Shown: positions 16,945 through 25,564 of the stretch, in pieces
How positions within the stretch are numbered: position 1 is the stretch's first letter
How the letters are laid out: the number at the start of each line of letters is the position of its first letter
NCBI RefSeq assembly: GCF_003626645.1
Contig: NZ_RBAM01000004.1
Span: forward strand, 186,001-250,000
Source: Streptomyces klenkii
Lineage (GTDB): Bacteria; Actinomycetota; Actinomycetes; Streptomycetales; Streptomycetaceae
Length of the DNA stretch: 64,000 bases
Direction of reading: 5' to 3'
The notes under the pieces: model-generated
Told to the model about the DNA's origin: nothing
Seen by the model: the letters and a program-made list of their open reading frames with translations, nothing else
The model's database searches: none
Position numbers and translations under genes: made by a program

Positions 16945-17609
16945 CGGTTCTTCGCCTCCGTACGGTCGGCGGCGGTGACCGGCCACCAGCCCAGCACCCG
17001 GTAGGCGGGCTTGGGCTCGTTCTTCTCGTCGCTCCAGGACGGCGGCGCGACCAGGGTGGTCACGGCGCGCACCTGGACGCGCTGGACGGTGCGCCCGTCC
17101 TGCCCGCCGCCGAGCCGGCCGACGACGATGCGCCGGATGTACTGCTCGGAGAGGGCCCCGCGCAGCCCGTTGGGGACTTCCTTGACGTCGTGGGAGTTGG
17201 TGTAGAAGTCCCAGGCGCGGCGCAGCTCGTTCTGCTGCGTGTGGCTGGGGATGAGGTTGTGGCGGATCTCGGCGCCGTCCTGTGCGGTGAAGTCGGTCCA
17301 GCCGGTGACGGTGGTCCGGCCGTCGGGGCCGCGGAGCTCGGCGCGGGCCTGGACGGCGACGTTCTGCTGGAGCGGGTTGGGAGCGAAGAACTTCCAGTTC
17401 TGCTCGTACTCCGGGTAGATGTAGTCGTCTATCGCCGCGGCGTTCTGCTTGGTGACCGTGTTCGACGGCGCCACGTGCAGGAACACCATCCCCAGGTGGA
17501 CGGCGGCCGTCACCGCGATCACCGCTGCGCCCGCCGCGACGACGAGGCGCGCGGGCAGGGACAGCCCCGCGAGAGCGCCGGCCCGCTCGTGCCCGTCATC
17601 CGACTCCAT
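16941..17609 (-). CDS. DUF5819 family membrane-anchored protein
   Basis: The product is 222 residues with one N-terminal transmembrane segment (LVVAAGAAVIAVTAAVHLGMVFLHV), the remainder presumably outside the cell. The conserved core, DYIYPEYEQNWKFFAPNPLQQNVAVQARAEL followed by TGWTDFTAQD, identifies DUF5819. The 'FAPNP' region is the family hallmark. ATG 17609 is selected for its match to the usual length. It is first in the DUF5819-HTTM-TrmH operon. Function is unknown; the tight coupling with HTTM suggests a partner or substrate of that protein. Confidence 0.8.
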   Translation of the reverse strand: MESDDGHERAGALAGLSLPARLVVAAGAAVIAVTAAVHLGMVFLHVAPSNTVTKQNAAAIDDYIYPEYEQNWKFFAPNPLQQNVAVQARAELRGPDGRTTVTGWTDFTAQDGAEIRHNLIPSHTQQNELRRAWDFYTNSHDVKEVPNGLRGALSEQYIRRIVVGRLGGGQDGRTVQRVQVRAVTTLVAPPSWSDEKNEPKPAYRVLGWWPVTAADRTEAKNR

Positions 17610-17690
17610 ACCCGCCCCGTTCCTGCGTCCGCCCTGTGCTGTGCACCCGAACGGTACCGATGTCGCCTCACGGGGCACAGCGCCCGGGGG

Positions 17691-17699
17691 TTATCCACA
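17691..17699 (+). promoter_or_regulatory. DnaA-box 9-mer upstream of paaA
   Basis: TTATCCACA followed by GGCTTGACA. The last six bases form a good -35 element (TTGACA, 17703-17708). It lies 35 bp before the PaaR-like palindrome. Confidence 0.5.
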
Positions 17700-17734
17700 G
17701 GCTTGACACCCCCCGGCGACCGCACCACCATTGA

Positions 17735-17748
17735 ACCGAACGATCGGT
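17735..17748. promoter_or_regulatory. PaaR-type TetR operator upstream of paaABCDE
   Basis: ACCGAACGATCGGT lies 47 bp before the paaA start. It is the exact reverse complement of the box between paaH and paaN. It sits near the expected transcription start of a TTGACA promoter at 17703, which fits repression by roadblock. Confidence 0.7.
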
Positions 17749-17794
17749 CGGTCGGGCCGGTCGCGCAGCGGGCGGAGAGGCAGGGGGCAATGCC

Positions 17795-18756
<962 letters not shown>

Positions 18757-18760
<4 letters not shown>

Positions 18761-19044
18761 CGAACGCTGACTGGCCGCTGTGGGAGGTCTTCGTGCGCAG
18801 CAGGCGCGGCCTCTCCCACACCCACGCGGGCAGCCTCCACGCCCCGGATGCGGAGATGGCCCTGCGCAATGCGCGCGACCTCTACACCCGCCGTTCCGAG
18901 GGAGTCTCGATCTGGGTGGTGCCCTCCGCCGCGGTCACCGCTTCCTCGCCCGACGAGAAGGACCCCTTCTTCGAGCCGGCCGCCGACAAGCCCTACCGCC
19001 ACCCGACCTTCTACGAGATCCCGGAAGGGGTGCGGCACCTATGA
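18757..19044 (+). CDS. paaB: Phenylacetyl-CoA epoxidase subunit PaaB
   Basis: This is the small 95-residue structural subunit of the epoxidase, which bridges PaaAC heterodimers. The typical sequence is [41 protein letters not shown] followed by [21 protein letters not shown] 18757 overlaps the paaA stop by 4 bases (ATGA). Confidence 0.95.
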
Positions 19045-19781
19045 ACGGCGCATCTGTGACCGTCGGGGAAGCCCCCCTGGCCACGGCCGCCCTGGCGCTC
19101 GGCGACGACGCCCTGGTGCTCTCGCACCGGCTGGGGGAGTGGGCCGGGCACGCGCCCGTCCTGGAGGAGGAGGTCGCTCTCGCCAACATCGCGCTCGACC
19201 TGCTCGGCCAGGCCCGCACCCTGCTCTCCCTCGCCGGTGACGAGGACGAGTTGGCCTATCTGCGGGAGGAGCGCTCCTTCCGCAACGCCCAGCTCGTCGA
19301 GCAGCCCAACGGCGACTTCGCCCGCACGATCGCCCGCCAGCTGTTCTTCTCCGTCCACCAGCACCTGCTGTACGGGCAGCTGGCCGCGGGCGACGGCCCG
19401 TTCGCGCCCCTGGCCGGCAAGGCCGTCAAGGAGGTCGCCTACCACCGCGACCACGCCGAGCAATGGACGCTGCGGCTCGGCGACGGCACGGAGGAGAGCC
19501 ACGCCCGCATGCAGAGCGCCCTGGACGGCCTCTGGCGGTATACGGGCGAGCTGTTCGAGCCCGTCGAGGGCCTGGCCGTCGACCGGGCCGCCCTGCGCGA
19601 GGGCTGGCTGGCCGCGGTGACCGAGGTCGTCGAGCGCGCCACGCTGCGGATGCCGGACGGCCCGCAGACCGGGGCGTGGACGGCCGGCGCGGGCCGCCAG
19701 GGGATCCACACCGAGTCGTTCGGACGGATGCTCGCCGAGATGCAGCACCTGCACCGCAGCCACCCGGGGGCGTCATGGTGA
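19041..19781 (+). CDS. paaC: Phenylacetyl-CoA epoxidase structural subunit PaaC
   Basis: This is the second ferritin-like subunit (246 aa), which pairs with PaaA and helps bind substrate but lacks a productive diiron centre in characterised enzymes. Helices include LGDDALVLSHRLGEWAGHAPVLEEEVALANIALDLLGQARTLL and KEVAYHRDHAEQWTLRLGDGTEESHARMQ. ATG 19041 overlaps the paaB stop by four bases, so synthesis is coupled. Confidence 0.95.
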   Translation: MNGASVTVGEAPLATAALALGDDALVLSHRLGEWAGHAPVLEEEVALANIALDLLGQARTLLSLAGDEDELAYLREERSFRNAQLVEQPNGDFARTIARQLFFSVHQHLLYGQLAAGDGPFAPLAGKAVKEVAYHRDHAEQWTLRLGDGTEESHARMQSALDGLWRYTGELFEPVEGLAVDRAALREGWLAAVTEVVERATLRMPDGPQTGAWTAGAGRQGIHTESFGRMLAEMQHLHRSHPGASW

Positions 19782-20302
19782 CCACCTCCGCCCGCCGCGA
19801 ATCCGCCCGCCCCGGAGCCACCCGCCTCGAAGAGGAGCTCCGTGCGCTGGCCGGGGCCGTCCCCGACCCCGAGCTGCCCGTGCTCACCCTGGCCGAGCTG
19901 GGCGTGCTGCGCGGCCTGCACGTCACCGGCCCCGGCCGGGTCGAGGTGGAGCTGACCCCCACGTACACCGGTTGTCCCGCGGTCGAGGCGATGTCCGCGG
20001 ACATCGAGCGCGTGCTGCACGAGCACGGACAGGCCGAGGTGTCCGTCCGCACGGTCCTCTCCCCCGCCTGGTCCACCGACGACATCACGGCCGAAGGGCG
20101 CCGCAAGCTGGAGGAGTTCGGCATAGCGCCGCCCCGGCCCACGGGGCCGGCCGGGCCCGTCATGGTCGGCCTGGCCATTCGCTGCCCCCACTGCGGATCC
20201 ACCGAGACGACGCTGCTCAGCCGCTTCTCGTCCACGGCCTGCAAGGCCCTGCGCCGCTGCGAGGCGTGCCGCGAACCCTTCGACCACTTCAAGGAGTTGT
20301 AG
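19775..20302 (+). CDS. paaD: Phenylacetate degradation protein PaaD (Fe-S assembly factor)
   Basis: PaaD is a MIP18/DUF59-type protein thought to mature the iron-sulfur centre of PaaE (175 aa). The N-terminal DUF59 core is VPDPELPVLTLAELGVLRGLHV followed by LTPTYTGCPAVEAM, containing the conserved cysteine. The C-terminus is a four-cysteine zinc ribbon (CPHCGSTETTLLSRFSSTACKALRRCEACREPF). The start can be ATG 19775 or GTG 19778, both overlapping the paaC stop. Confidence 0.93.
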   Translation: MVTTSARRESARPGATRLEEELRALAGAVPDPELPVLTLAELGVLRGLHVTGPGRVEVELTPTYTGCPAVEAMSADIERVLHEHGQAEVSVRTVLSPAWSTDDITAEGRRKLEEFGIAPPRPTGPAGPVMVGLAIRCPHCGSTETTLLSRFSSTACKALRRCEACREPFDHFKEL

Positions 20303-21394
20303 ATGGCCGCGGCCCGCCACGGCGCCTTCCACCCCCTGCGGGTGGCGGCAGTCGACCGCCTCACCGACGACTCGGTCGCCGTGACCTTCGCCGTACCGCC
20401 CGAGCTGCGCGAGGCCTACCGCTGGACGCCGGGCCAGCACATCGCCGTCCGCCGCACCGCCCACGACGGCACCGAGATCCGCCGTACGTACTCGGTGTGC
20501 GTCCCCGCACCCGCCCCGGAGGCGCCCGGGCCCGCCGAGCTGAGGGTGGGGGTCCGGCTGGTGGACGGCGGCGAGTTCTCGACGTACGCCCTCAAGGAGC
20601 TGGCCGCCGGGGACACGGTGGAGGTGATGGCGCCGATCGGGCGGTTCGTCCTGGAGCCGCGGGCCGGGCACTTCGCGGCCATCGTGGGCGGCAGCGGCAT
20701 CACCCCCGTGCTGTCCATCGCCTCGACGCTGCTGGCGCGGGAGCCCGGGGCCCGGTTCTGCCTCATACGCAGCGACCGGACCACGGCCTCCACGATGTTC
20801 CTGGAGGAGGTCGCCGACCTCAAAGACCGCTTCCCCGACCGCTTCCAGCTGGTGCAGACCCTCTCCCGCGAGGAGCAGCAGGCCGGGCTGCCGTCCGGGC
20901 GGCTGGACGAGGAGCGGCTGACCCGGCTGCTGCCCGCCCTGGTGCCGGTGGAGGAGATAGGCGGCTGGTTCCTGTGCGGGCCCTACGGGCTGGTGCGGGG
21001 CGCGGAGCGGGCGCTGCGCGCCCTGGGGATCGGGCGGGACCGCATCCACCAGGAGATCTTCCACGTGGAGGACTCCGGTGCGGAGGCCCGCCGGCCGGCC
21101 CCCGCCGGTGCCCCCGCGCGCAGCACGGTGACGGCGAAGCTCGACGGGCGCGGCGGCAGCTGGCCGGTGCGGGAGGGGGAGACGCTGCTGGAGGCGGTCC
21201 TGCGGAACCGGCCCGATGCGCCCTACGCCTGCAAGGGCGGGGTGTGCGGGACGTGCCGGGCGTTCCTGGTCAGGGGCGAGGTGCGGATGGACCGGAACTT
21301 CGCCCTGGAGCCGGAGGAGATCGAGAGCGGCCATGTGCTGGCGTGCCAGTCGCACCCGGTGACGGCGGAGGTGGAGCTCGACTTCGATCGCTGA
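20303..21394 (+). CDS. paaE: Phenylacetyl-CoA epoxidase reductase subunit PaaE
   Basis: This reductase passes electrons from NADPH to the epoxidase. The order of domains is FAD-binding (WTPGQHIAVRR, RRTYSVC, FSTYALKEL), NAD(P)-binding (GGSGITPVLSIASTLL), and a C-terminal plant-type [2Fe-2S] ferredoxin domain with CKGGVCGTCRAFL and a final LACQSHP giving the four cysteines. Length (363 aa) is normal. The ATG immediately follows the paaD stop, with AAGGAG inside the end of paaD. No ligase (paaK) or lower-pathway gene follows. Confidence 0.95.
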   Translation: MAAARHGAFHPLRVAAVDRLTDDSVAVTFAVPPELREAYRWTPGQHIAVRRTAHDGTEIRRTYSVCVPAPAPEAPGPAELRVGVRLVDGGEFSTYALKELAAGDTVEVMAPIGRFVLEPRAGHFAAIVGGSGITPVLSIASTLLAREPGARFCLIRSDRTTASTMFLEEVADLKDRFPDRFQLVQTLSREEQQAGLPSGRLDEERLTRLLPALVPVEEIGGWFLCGPYGLVRGAERALRALGIGRDRIHQEIFHVEDSGAEARRPAPAGAPARSTVTAKLDGRGGSWPVREGETLLEAVLRNRPDAPYACKGGVCGTCRAFLVRGEVRMDRNFALEPEEIESGHVLACQSHPVTAEVELDFDR

Positions 21395-21425
21395 GCATTC
21401 CCAAATGCCCCCGACCCGCCTACAT

Positions 21426-21438
21426 TGACGGACCGTCA
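21426..21438. promoter_or_regulatory. Perfect palindromic operator upstream of acyl-CoA dehydrogenase
   Basis: TGACGG-A-CCGTCA is a perfect 6-bp inverted repeat with one central base, 50 bp before the GTG start. Its TTGACG part could also serve as the -35 element. This is the shape of a TetR-family operator, but it differs from the paa boxes, so another regulator outside the window is implied. Confidence 0.6.
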
Positions 21439-21488
21439 GATAGTGAGTGGAGTTGGCGGACGGGCAGCGGGGCGGGAAGGCGGCGGCA

Positions 21489-22634
21489 GTGGACTTCACC
21501 TTCAGCGAAGAGCAGCAGGCGGCCGCCGAGGCGGCGCGGGCCGTGTTCTCCGGGGTTTCCCCCGACGGCGTGCCCAGCCCCGTGCTGTCCCGGGGCCCGG
21601 TCGCGGAGGACTTCGACCGCGCGCTGTGGCGCAGGCTGGCCGCGGCGGATCTGCTGAGCCTGACCGCCGGCACCCGGCACGGCGGGGCGGGGCTCGGCCC
21701 GGTCGCCCTGTGCCTGGTGCTGCGCGAGGCCGGGCAGGTCCTCGCGCGGGTGCCCCTGCTGGAGGCCGGGGCCACGGCGCTCGCGCTGACCACGCACGGC
21801 GGTGCGGCAGGGGCCCGGATCCTGCCGGCGCTCGGGCGCGGGGAGCTGGTCGTCACGGTCGCCTCCAACGGGCGGACCGGGCACGACGCGGCGGAACTCT
21901 CGGTCGCCGCCCGGCCCGCGGCCGGGGAGGGCGGCGGCCGCGTGCTCGACGGCGTGCAGACGGCCGTGCCGTGGGCGCCCAGTGCCGACCTGATCGTTGT
22001 CCCCGCGTGCGACGCGGACGGCCGCACCGTGCTCGGGCTCGTCCCCCGCGATCACCCCGGCGTCGCCCTGGAACGGCAGGTGTCCACCAACGGCGAGCGG
22101 TACGCGGAGGTGCGGCTCGACGCCGTACGGCTCGACGGCACGCGGATCGTCGACGCCGAAGGAGTCTGGCCGCGGCTGCGCGCGCTGCTCACGGCCGGGA
22201 CGTGCGCGCTCGCGCTCGGGGTGGGAACGGCCGTGTGCCGCATGACCAGCGCGTACACGAGCAAGCGGGAGCAGTTCGGCTTCCCGCTGGCCACGTTCCA
22301 GGCGGTGGCCGTCCAGGCCGCGGACCGCTATGTCGACCTGCGGGCCATGGAGGCCACGCTCTGGCAGGCCGCGTGGCGGCTGGAGACCGGCGCGGGCGGG
22401 GCCCTCCCGGCCGACGCGGACCTCGCCGTCGCGAAGGTGTGGGCCTCGGAAGGGGTGCGGCGCGCGGTGCAGACCGCGCAGCACCTCCACGGCGGATTCG
22501 GCGCCGACACCGGCTACGCCCTGCACCGGTACCACGCCTGGGCCAAGCAGCTGGAGCTGTCGCTGGGCCCAGCCGCGGCGCACGAGGAGGCGCTGGGCGA
22601 CCTGCTGGCCGCCCACGCGCCCGAGGGCTACTAG
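21489..22634 (+). CDS. Acyl-CoA dehydrogenase
   Basis: The product is a FAD-dependent acyl-CoA dehydrogenase family enzyme (381 aa). It begins VDFTFSEEQQAAAEAARAVFSGV, has an N-terminal helical domain, a beta domain in the middle, and a C-terminal FAD-binding helical domain containing TSKREQFGFPLATFQAVAVQAADRYVD and HLHGGFGADTGYALHRYHAWAKQLEL. GTG 21489 follows GGGAAGG by 8 bases. It resembles members acting on bulky or steroid/aromatic acyl-CoAs, but the substrate cannot be assigned. The separate operator and a gap after paaE suggest independent control. Confidence 0.88.
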   Translation: MDFTFSEEQQAAAEAARAVFSGVSPDGVPSPVLSRGPVAEDFDRALWRRLAAADLLSLTAGTRHGGAGLGPVALCLVLREAGQVLARVPLLEAGATALALTTHGGAAGARILPALGRGELVVTVASNGRTGHDAAELSVAARPAAGEGGGRVLDGVQTAVPWAPSADLIVVPACDADGRTVLGLVPRDHPGVALERQVSTNGERYAEVRLDAVRLDGTRIVDAEGVWPRLRALLTAGTCALALGVGTAVCRMTSAYTSKREQFGFPLATFQAVAVQAADRYVDLRAMEATLWQAAWRLETGAGGALPADADLAVAKVWASEGVRRAVQTAQHLHGGFGADTGYALHRYHAWAKQLELSLGPAAAHEEALGDLLAAHAPEGY

Positions 22635-22659
22635 ACCGGGGCTGCTGGGACCGGAACCG

Positions 22660-23007
22660 CTAGATCACGGTCCCGGGGGCGCCGTTGCCGTCCACGACAG
22701 GGCGGCCGGCGGCCTCCCAGACCTGCATGCCGCCCTCGACGTTCACCGCGTCCATGCCCTGCTGCACCAGATAGGCGGTGACCTGCGCGGAACGGCCGCC
22801 CGAGCGGCAGATGACGTTGATCCGGCCGCCGTCCGGCGCCTTCTCCGTCAACTCGCCGAAGCGGGCCACGAAGTCGCTCATCGGGATGTGCAGAGCGCCC
22901 TCGGCGTGGCCGGCCGCCCACTCGTCGGCCTCGCGCACATCCAGCAGAAAGTCGTCGGACGAGACGGCGTCGACGCCGACCGTGGGAATTCCGGAACCAA
23001 AGCTCAT
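22660..23007 (-). CDS. Rhodanese-like domain protein
   Basis: The product is a single-domain sulfurtransferase of the GlpE/PspE type (115 aa), which carries sulfur on an active-site cysteine. The signature DFLLDVREADEWAAGHAEGALHIP and the active-site loop ICRSGGRS (Cys67) are intact. ATG 23007 is used; the frame remains open well upstream, but that part is antisense of the neighbouring gene. It is followed by the stop of the convergent acyl-CoA dehydrogenase 25 bp away. The physiological sulfur acceptor is unknown. Confidence 0.9.
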   Translation of the reverse strand: MSFGSGIPTVGVDAVSSDDFLLDVREADEWAAGHAEGALHIPMSDFVARFGELTEKAPDGGRINVICRSGGRSAQVTAYLVQQGMDAVNVEGGMQVWEAAGRPVVDGNGAPGTVI

Positions 23008-23017
23008 GCCCACGACG

Positions 23018-23800
23018 CTACCCGACCAGTTCCCGCAGCTGTGCCTCGCGCTCGGAGACCTGGGCGCGCAGCCCCTCGGCGATCTCCTCCAGCAGGCCGT
23101 CCGGGTCCTCCGGCGCCATCCGCAGCATCGCGCCGATCGCCGACCCCTCCAGCTCGGCGGCCAGCCCCGACAGCATCTCCTTGCGCTGCGCCAGCCACTC
23201 CAGGCGGGCGTAGAGCTCCTCCGCGCGGTCCAGGGGCCGCGGCTCCGGCGCCGGGCCCGCGGCCCACTCCGCGGCCAGGGCGCCCAGGAGGTCCTCGTCA
23301 CCGTCCGCGTACGCGGCGTTGACGCGCACGATGAACTCCTCGCGCCGCAGCCGCTCGGCCTCGTCCCGCGCCAGGTCCGGGTGGGCCTTGCGGACCAGCT
23401 CCCGGAAGGCCCGGCGGGCCTCGTCGCTCGCACGGACCCGGCGGGGCGGGCGGACCTGCTTCTCCGTGAGCATCGCCATGCCCTCCGGGGACAGCCCGTC
23501 CGAGTCCAGCCAGCCGCCGAACAGCTCCTCCACGCCGGGCAGCGGCTGCACCAGCGCGCGGGCCTCGCGGGCCTTGCGCTGGTCCTCCGGATCGCCGCTG
23601 CGGGCCGCGACGGCCTCGGCGATCTGTGCGTCCAGCTCTTCAAGGCGGGCGTAGACCGGGCCGAGGCGCTGGTGGTGCAGGCGGGAGAAGTTCTCCACCT
23701 CCACGCGGAACGTCTCCACGGCGATCTCGAACTCGATCAGCGCGGTCTCGGCCGTGCGGACGGCTTGCTCCAGGCGGGAAGTGTCTGCTTCCGGATTCAT
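23018..23800 (-). CDS. J-domain-like (DnaJ-type) coiled protein of unknown function
   Basis: This is a 260-residue cytoplasmic protein. Long charged helices at the N-terminus (about 5-75) look coiled-coil-like. A central ARRAFRELVRKAHPDLA segment followed by LRREEFIVRVNAAYADGD resembles a J-domain with its HPD triad, so it may stimulate a DnaK-type chaperone. A second helical region closes the protein. ATG 23800 or the adjacent GTG 23803 can start it. It lies 10 bp upstream of the rhodanese gene on the same strand. Confidence 0.65.
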   Translation of the reverse strand: MNPEADTSRLEQAVRTAETALIEFEIAVETFRVEVENFSRLHHQRLGPVYARLEELDAQIAEAVAARSGDPEDQRKAREARALVQPLPGVEELFGGWLDSDGLSPEGMAMLTEKQVRPPRRVRASDEARRAFRELVRKAHPDLARDEAERLRREEFIVRVNAAYADGDEDLLGALAAEWAAGPAPEPRPLDRAEELYARLEWLAQRKEMLSGLAAELEGSAIGAMLRMAPEDPDGLLEEIAEGLRAQVSEREAQLRELVG

Positions 23801-24001
23801 CACCCGCCCAGCGTAGTTCCCTCCCGGAGGGTTCCCCGGGGCACGTCGGTGCGCCCCACGATCCTCCGCCGAGACAGCGGCCGGCGGCGCCGGACGGCCT
23901 GAAGCCGGCCGGGCACCGCCGGACTGCGCCGTCGTGGCTTTTCGCCGTCGCGGCGGATTTTTCTTGCCTGCGGCAAGGGGGCTGAAGACAGGCGCCGCCC
24001 C

Positions 24002-25396
24002 CTAGACGCCCGTCTCCGCCGCTACCCGGCCCGCTCTGATCGCGCGGGTCAGGGAGTCGTGGTCGGCTTCTGTGCGGTTCGCGTAGGTCCGGGCGAACGT
24101 GGCCACCGCCTCGTCCAGGGCGTCGGACTTGCCGCAGTAGGCCGCTATCAGGCGCGGGTCCGTCGTGTGGGAGTGGGCGCGGGCGAGGAGCGCGCCGGTG
24201 AGGCGGGCGTAGTCGTCCAGTTCGGCGGGGGCGAGGGCCGCCGGGTCGACGCTGCCCTTGCGGTTGCGGAACTGCCGCACCTGGTACGGACGCCCCTCGA
24301 CCGTGGCCCAGCCGAGCAGCACGTCGCTCACGACCTGCATCCGCTTCTGGCCGAGCACGACCCGCCGCCCCTCGTGCCCGTCCGGCGGCAGCGCGAAGCC
24401 GGCCTTCTCCGCGTACGGCAGCAGGACCGAGGGCCGGGCCTCCTTCACCTGGAGGACCAGCGGCTCCCCGCGGTGGTCCAGGAGCAGCACCACGTACGAG
24501 CGCAGCCCCACGCTCCCGGTGCCGACGATGCGGAACGCCACGTCCTGCACCTCGTACCGGGCGAGCAGCGGCAGCAGGTCCTCCGGGAGGGTGCCGAGGT
24601 AGCCGCCCAGCGCCGAGGCGACCGCGCCCGCCTCGGCGTCCGGCAGGCGCCGCAGCACCGGCGGGGCGTCCACGAAACGCCGCCCGCCGCCCGCCTTCTC
24701 CGTGGCCTTGGCGGCGAAGCGGGCGCTCGTGTTCCGCCGGGCCTTCTCGGAGACGCGCTCCAGCGTGCCGGTCAGGTCGCGGGCGTCCGCGTGGGAGACG
24801 AGCCGCTCGTCGGCGATGGCGTTCCAGGCGTCCGCGACGGGCATGCCGGCGAGCAGCCGCACCGTGTGCCGGTAGGAGCCGGCCGCGTCCCGCGCCGCGT
24901 CCCGGCAGGTGGCCTCGTCCGCGCCCGCCTCCCGCCCGGCCAGCACCAGCGAGGCGGCGAGCCGCTTCACGTCCCACTCCCAGGGCCCGTGCAGGGTCTC
25001 GTCGAAGTCGTTGAGGTCGATGACGAGTCCGCCGCGCGCGTCGCCGTAGAGCCCGAAGTTGGCGGCGTGGGCGTCCCCGCAGATCTGGGCGCCGGCCCCG
25101 GTCACGGCGGTGTCCACCAGGTCGTACGCCATGAGCCCGGCGGACCCGCGCAGGAAGGCGAACGGGGAGGCGGCCATCCGGCCGACCCGTATCGGCGTGA
25201 GCTCGGGCAGCCGGCCCGCGTTCGAGGCCTCGACGGCGGCGACCGCGTCCGGCCGGTCCGGACTCGCGTCCCAGCGCGCGTGCGCGGACCGCGGCACCCG
25301 CTCCCGCAGCGCCTTGCCCTCCGCCTTCGGCGACCCGGCCGCCCCCTTGGGCCCGGCGGGCCGGGCGAACCCCGGCACGTACGGCAGTCGCGACAT
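24002..25396 (-). CDS. DUF2252 domain protein
   Basis: The product is a 464-residue protein of the DUF2252 family, which has a protein-kinase-like or phosphotransferase-like appearance. Diagnostic segments are MAASPFAFLRGSAGLMAYDL, the CGDAHAANFGLY motif (catalytic-loop-like), and IDLNDFDETLHGPWEWDVKRLAASL (metal-binding-like). A YVVLLLDHRGEPLVLQVKEARPSVL segment could hold the nucleotide. ATG 25396 has a strong GGGGGAGGTGG site. The upstream extension of the frame is not conserved-looking. No substrate is known to me. Confidence 0.82.
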   Translation of the reverse strand: MSRLPYVPGFARPAGPKGAAGSPKAEGKALRERVPRSAHARWDASPDRPDAVAAVEASNAGRLPELTPIRVGRMAASPFAFLRGSAGLMAYDLVDTAVTGAGAQICGDAHAANFGLYGDARGGLVIDLNDFDETLHGPWEWDVKRLAASLVLAGREAGADEATCRDAARDAAGSYRHTVRLLAGMPVADAWNAIADERLVSHADARDLTGTLERVSEKARRNTSARFAAKATEKAGGGRRFVDAPPVLRRLPDAEAGAVASALGGYLGTLPEDLLPLLARYEVQDVAFRIVGTGSVGLRSYVVLLLDHRGEPLVLQVKEARPSVLLPYAEKAGFALPPDGHEGRRVVLGQKRMQVVSDVLLGWATVEGRPYQVRQFRNRKGSVDPAALAPAELDDYARLTGALLARAHSHTTDPRLIAAYCGKSDALDEAVATFARTYANRTEADHDSLTRAIRAGRVAAETGV

Positions 25397-25564
25397 CGCG
25401 CCCACCTCCCCCTTCGTCCTTGCTCTTACGGCTCTTACGTCGCGCATCCGGCGCACCGGACGCCGCGCACCGCACGCCGCGCGTCGATCGGATGGCGAGA
25501 ACCTACCGGCGGAGCTCCGGCGTGAGACAGGGGGGACTCGGGCGGACTCGGGGGCGCGAACCGC

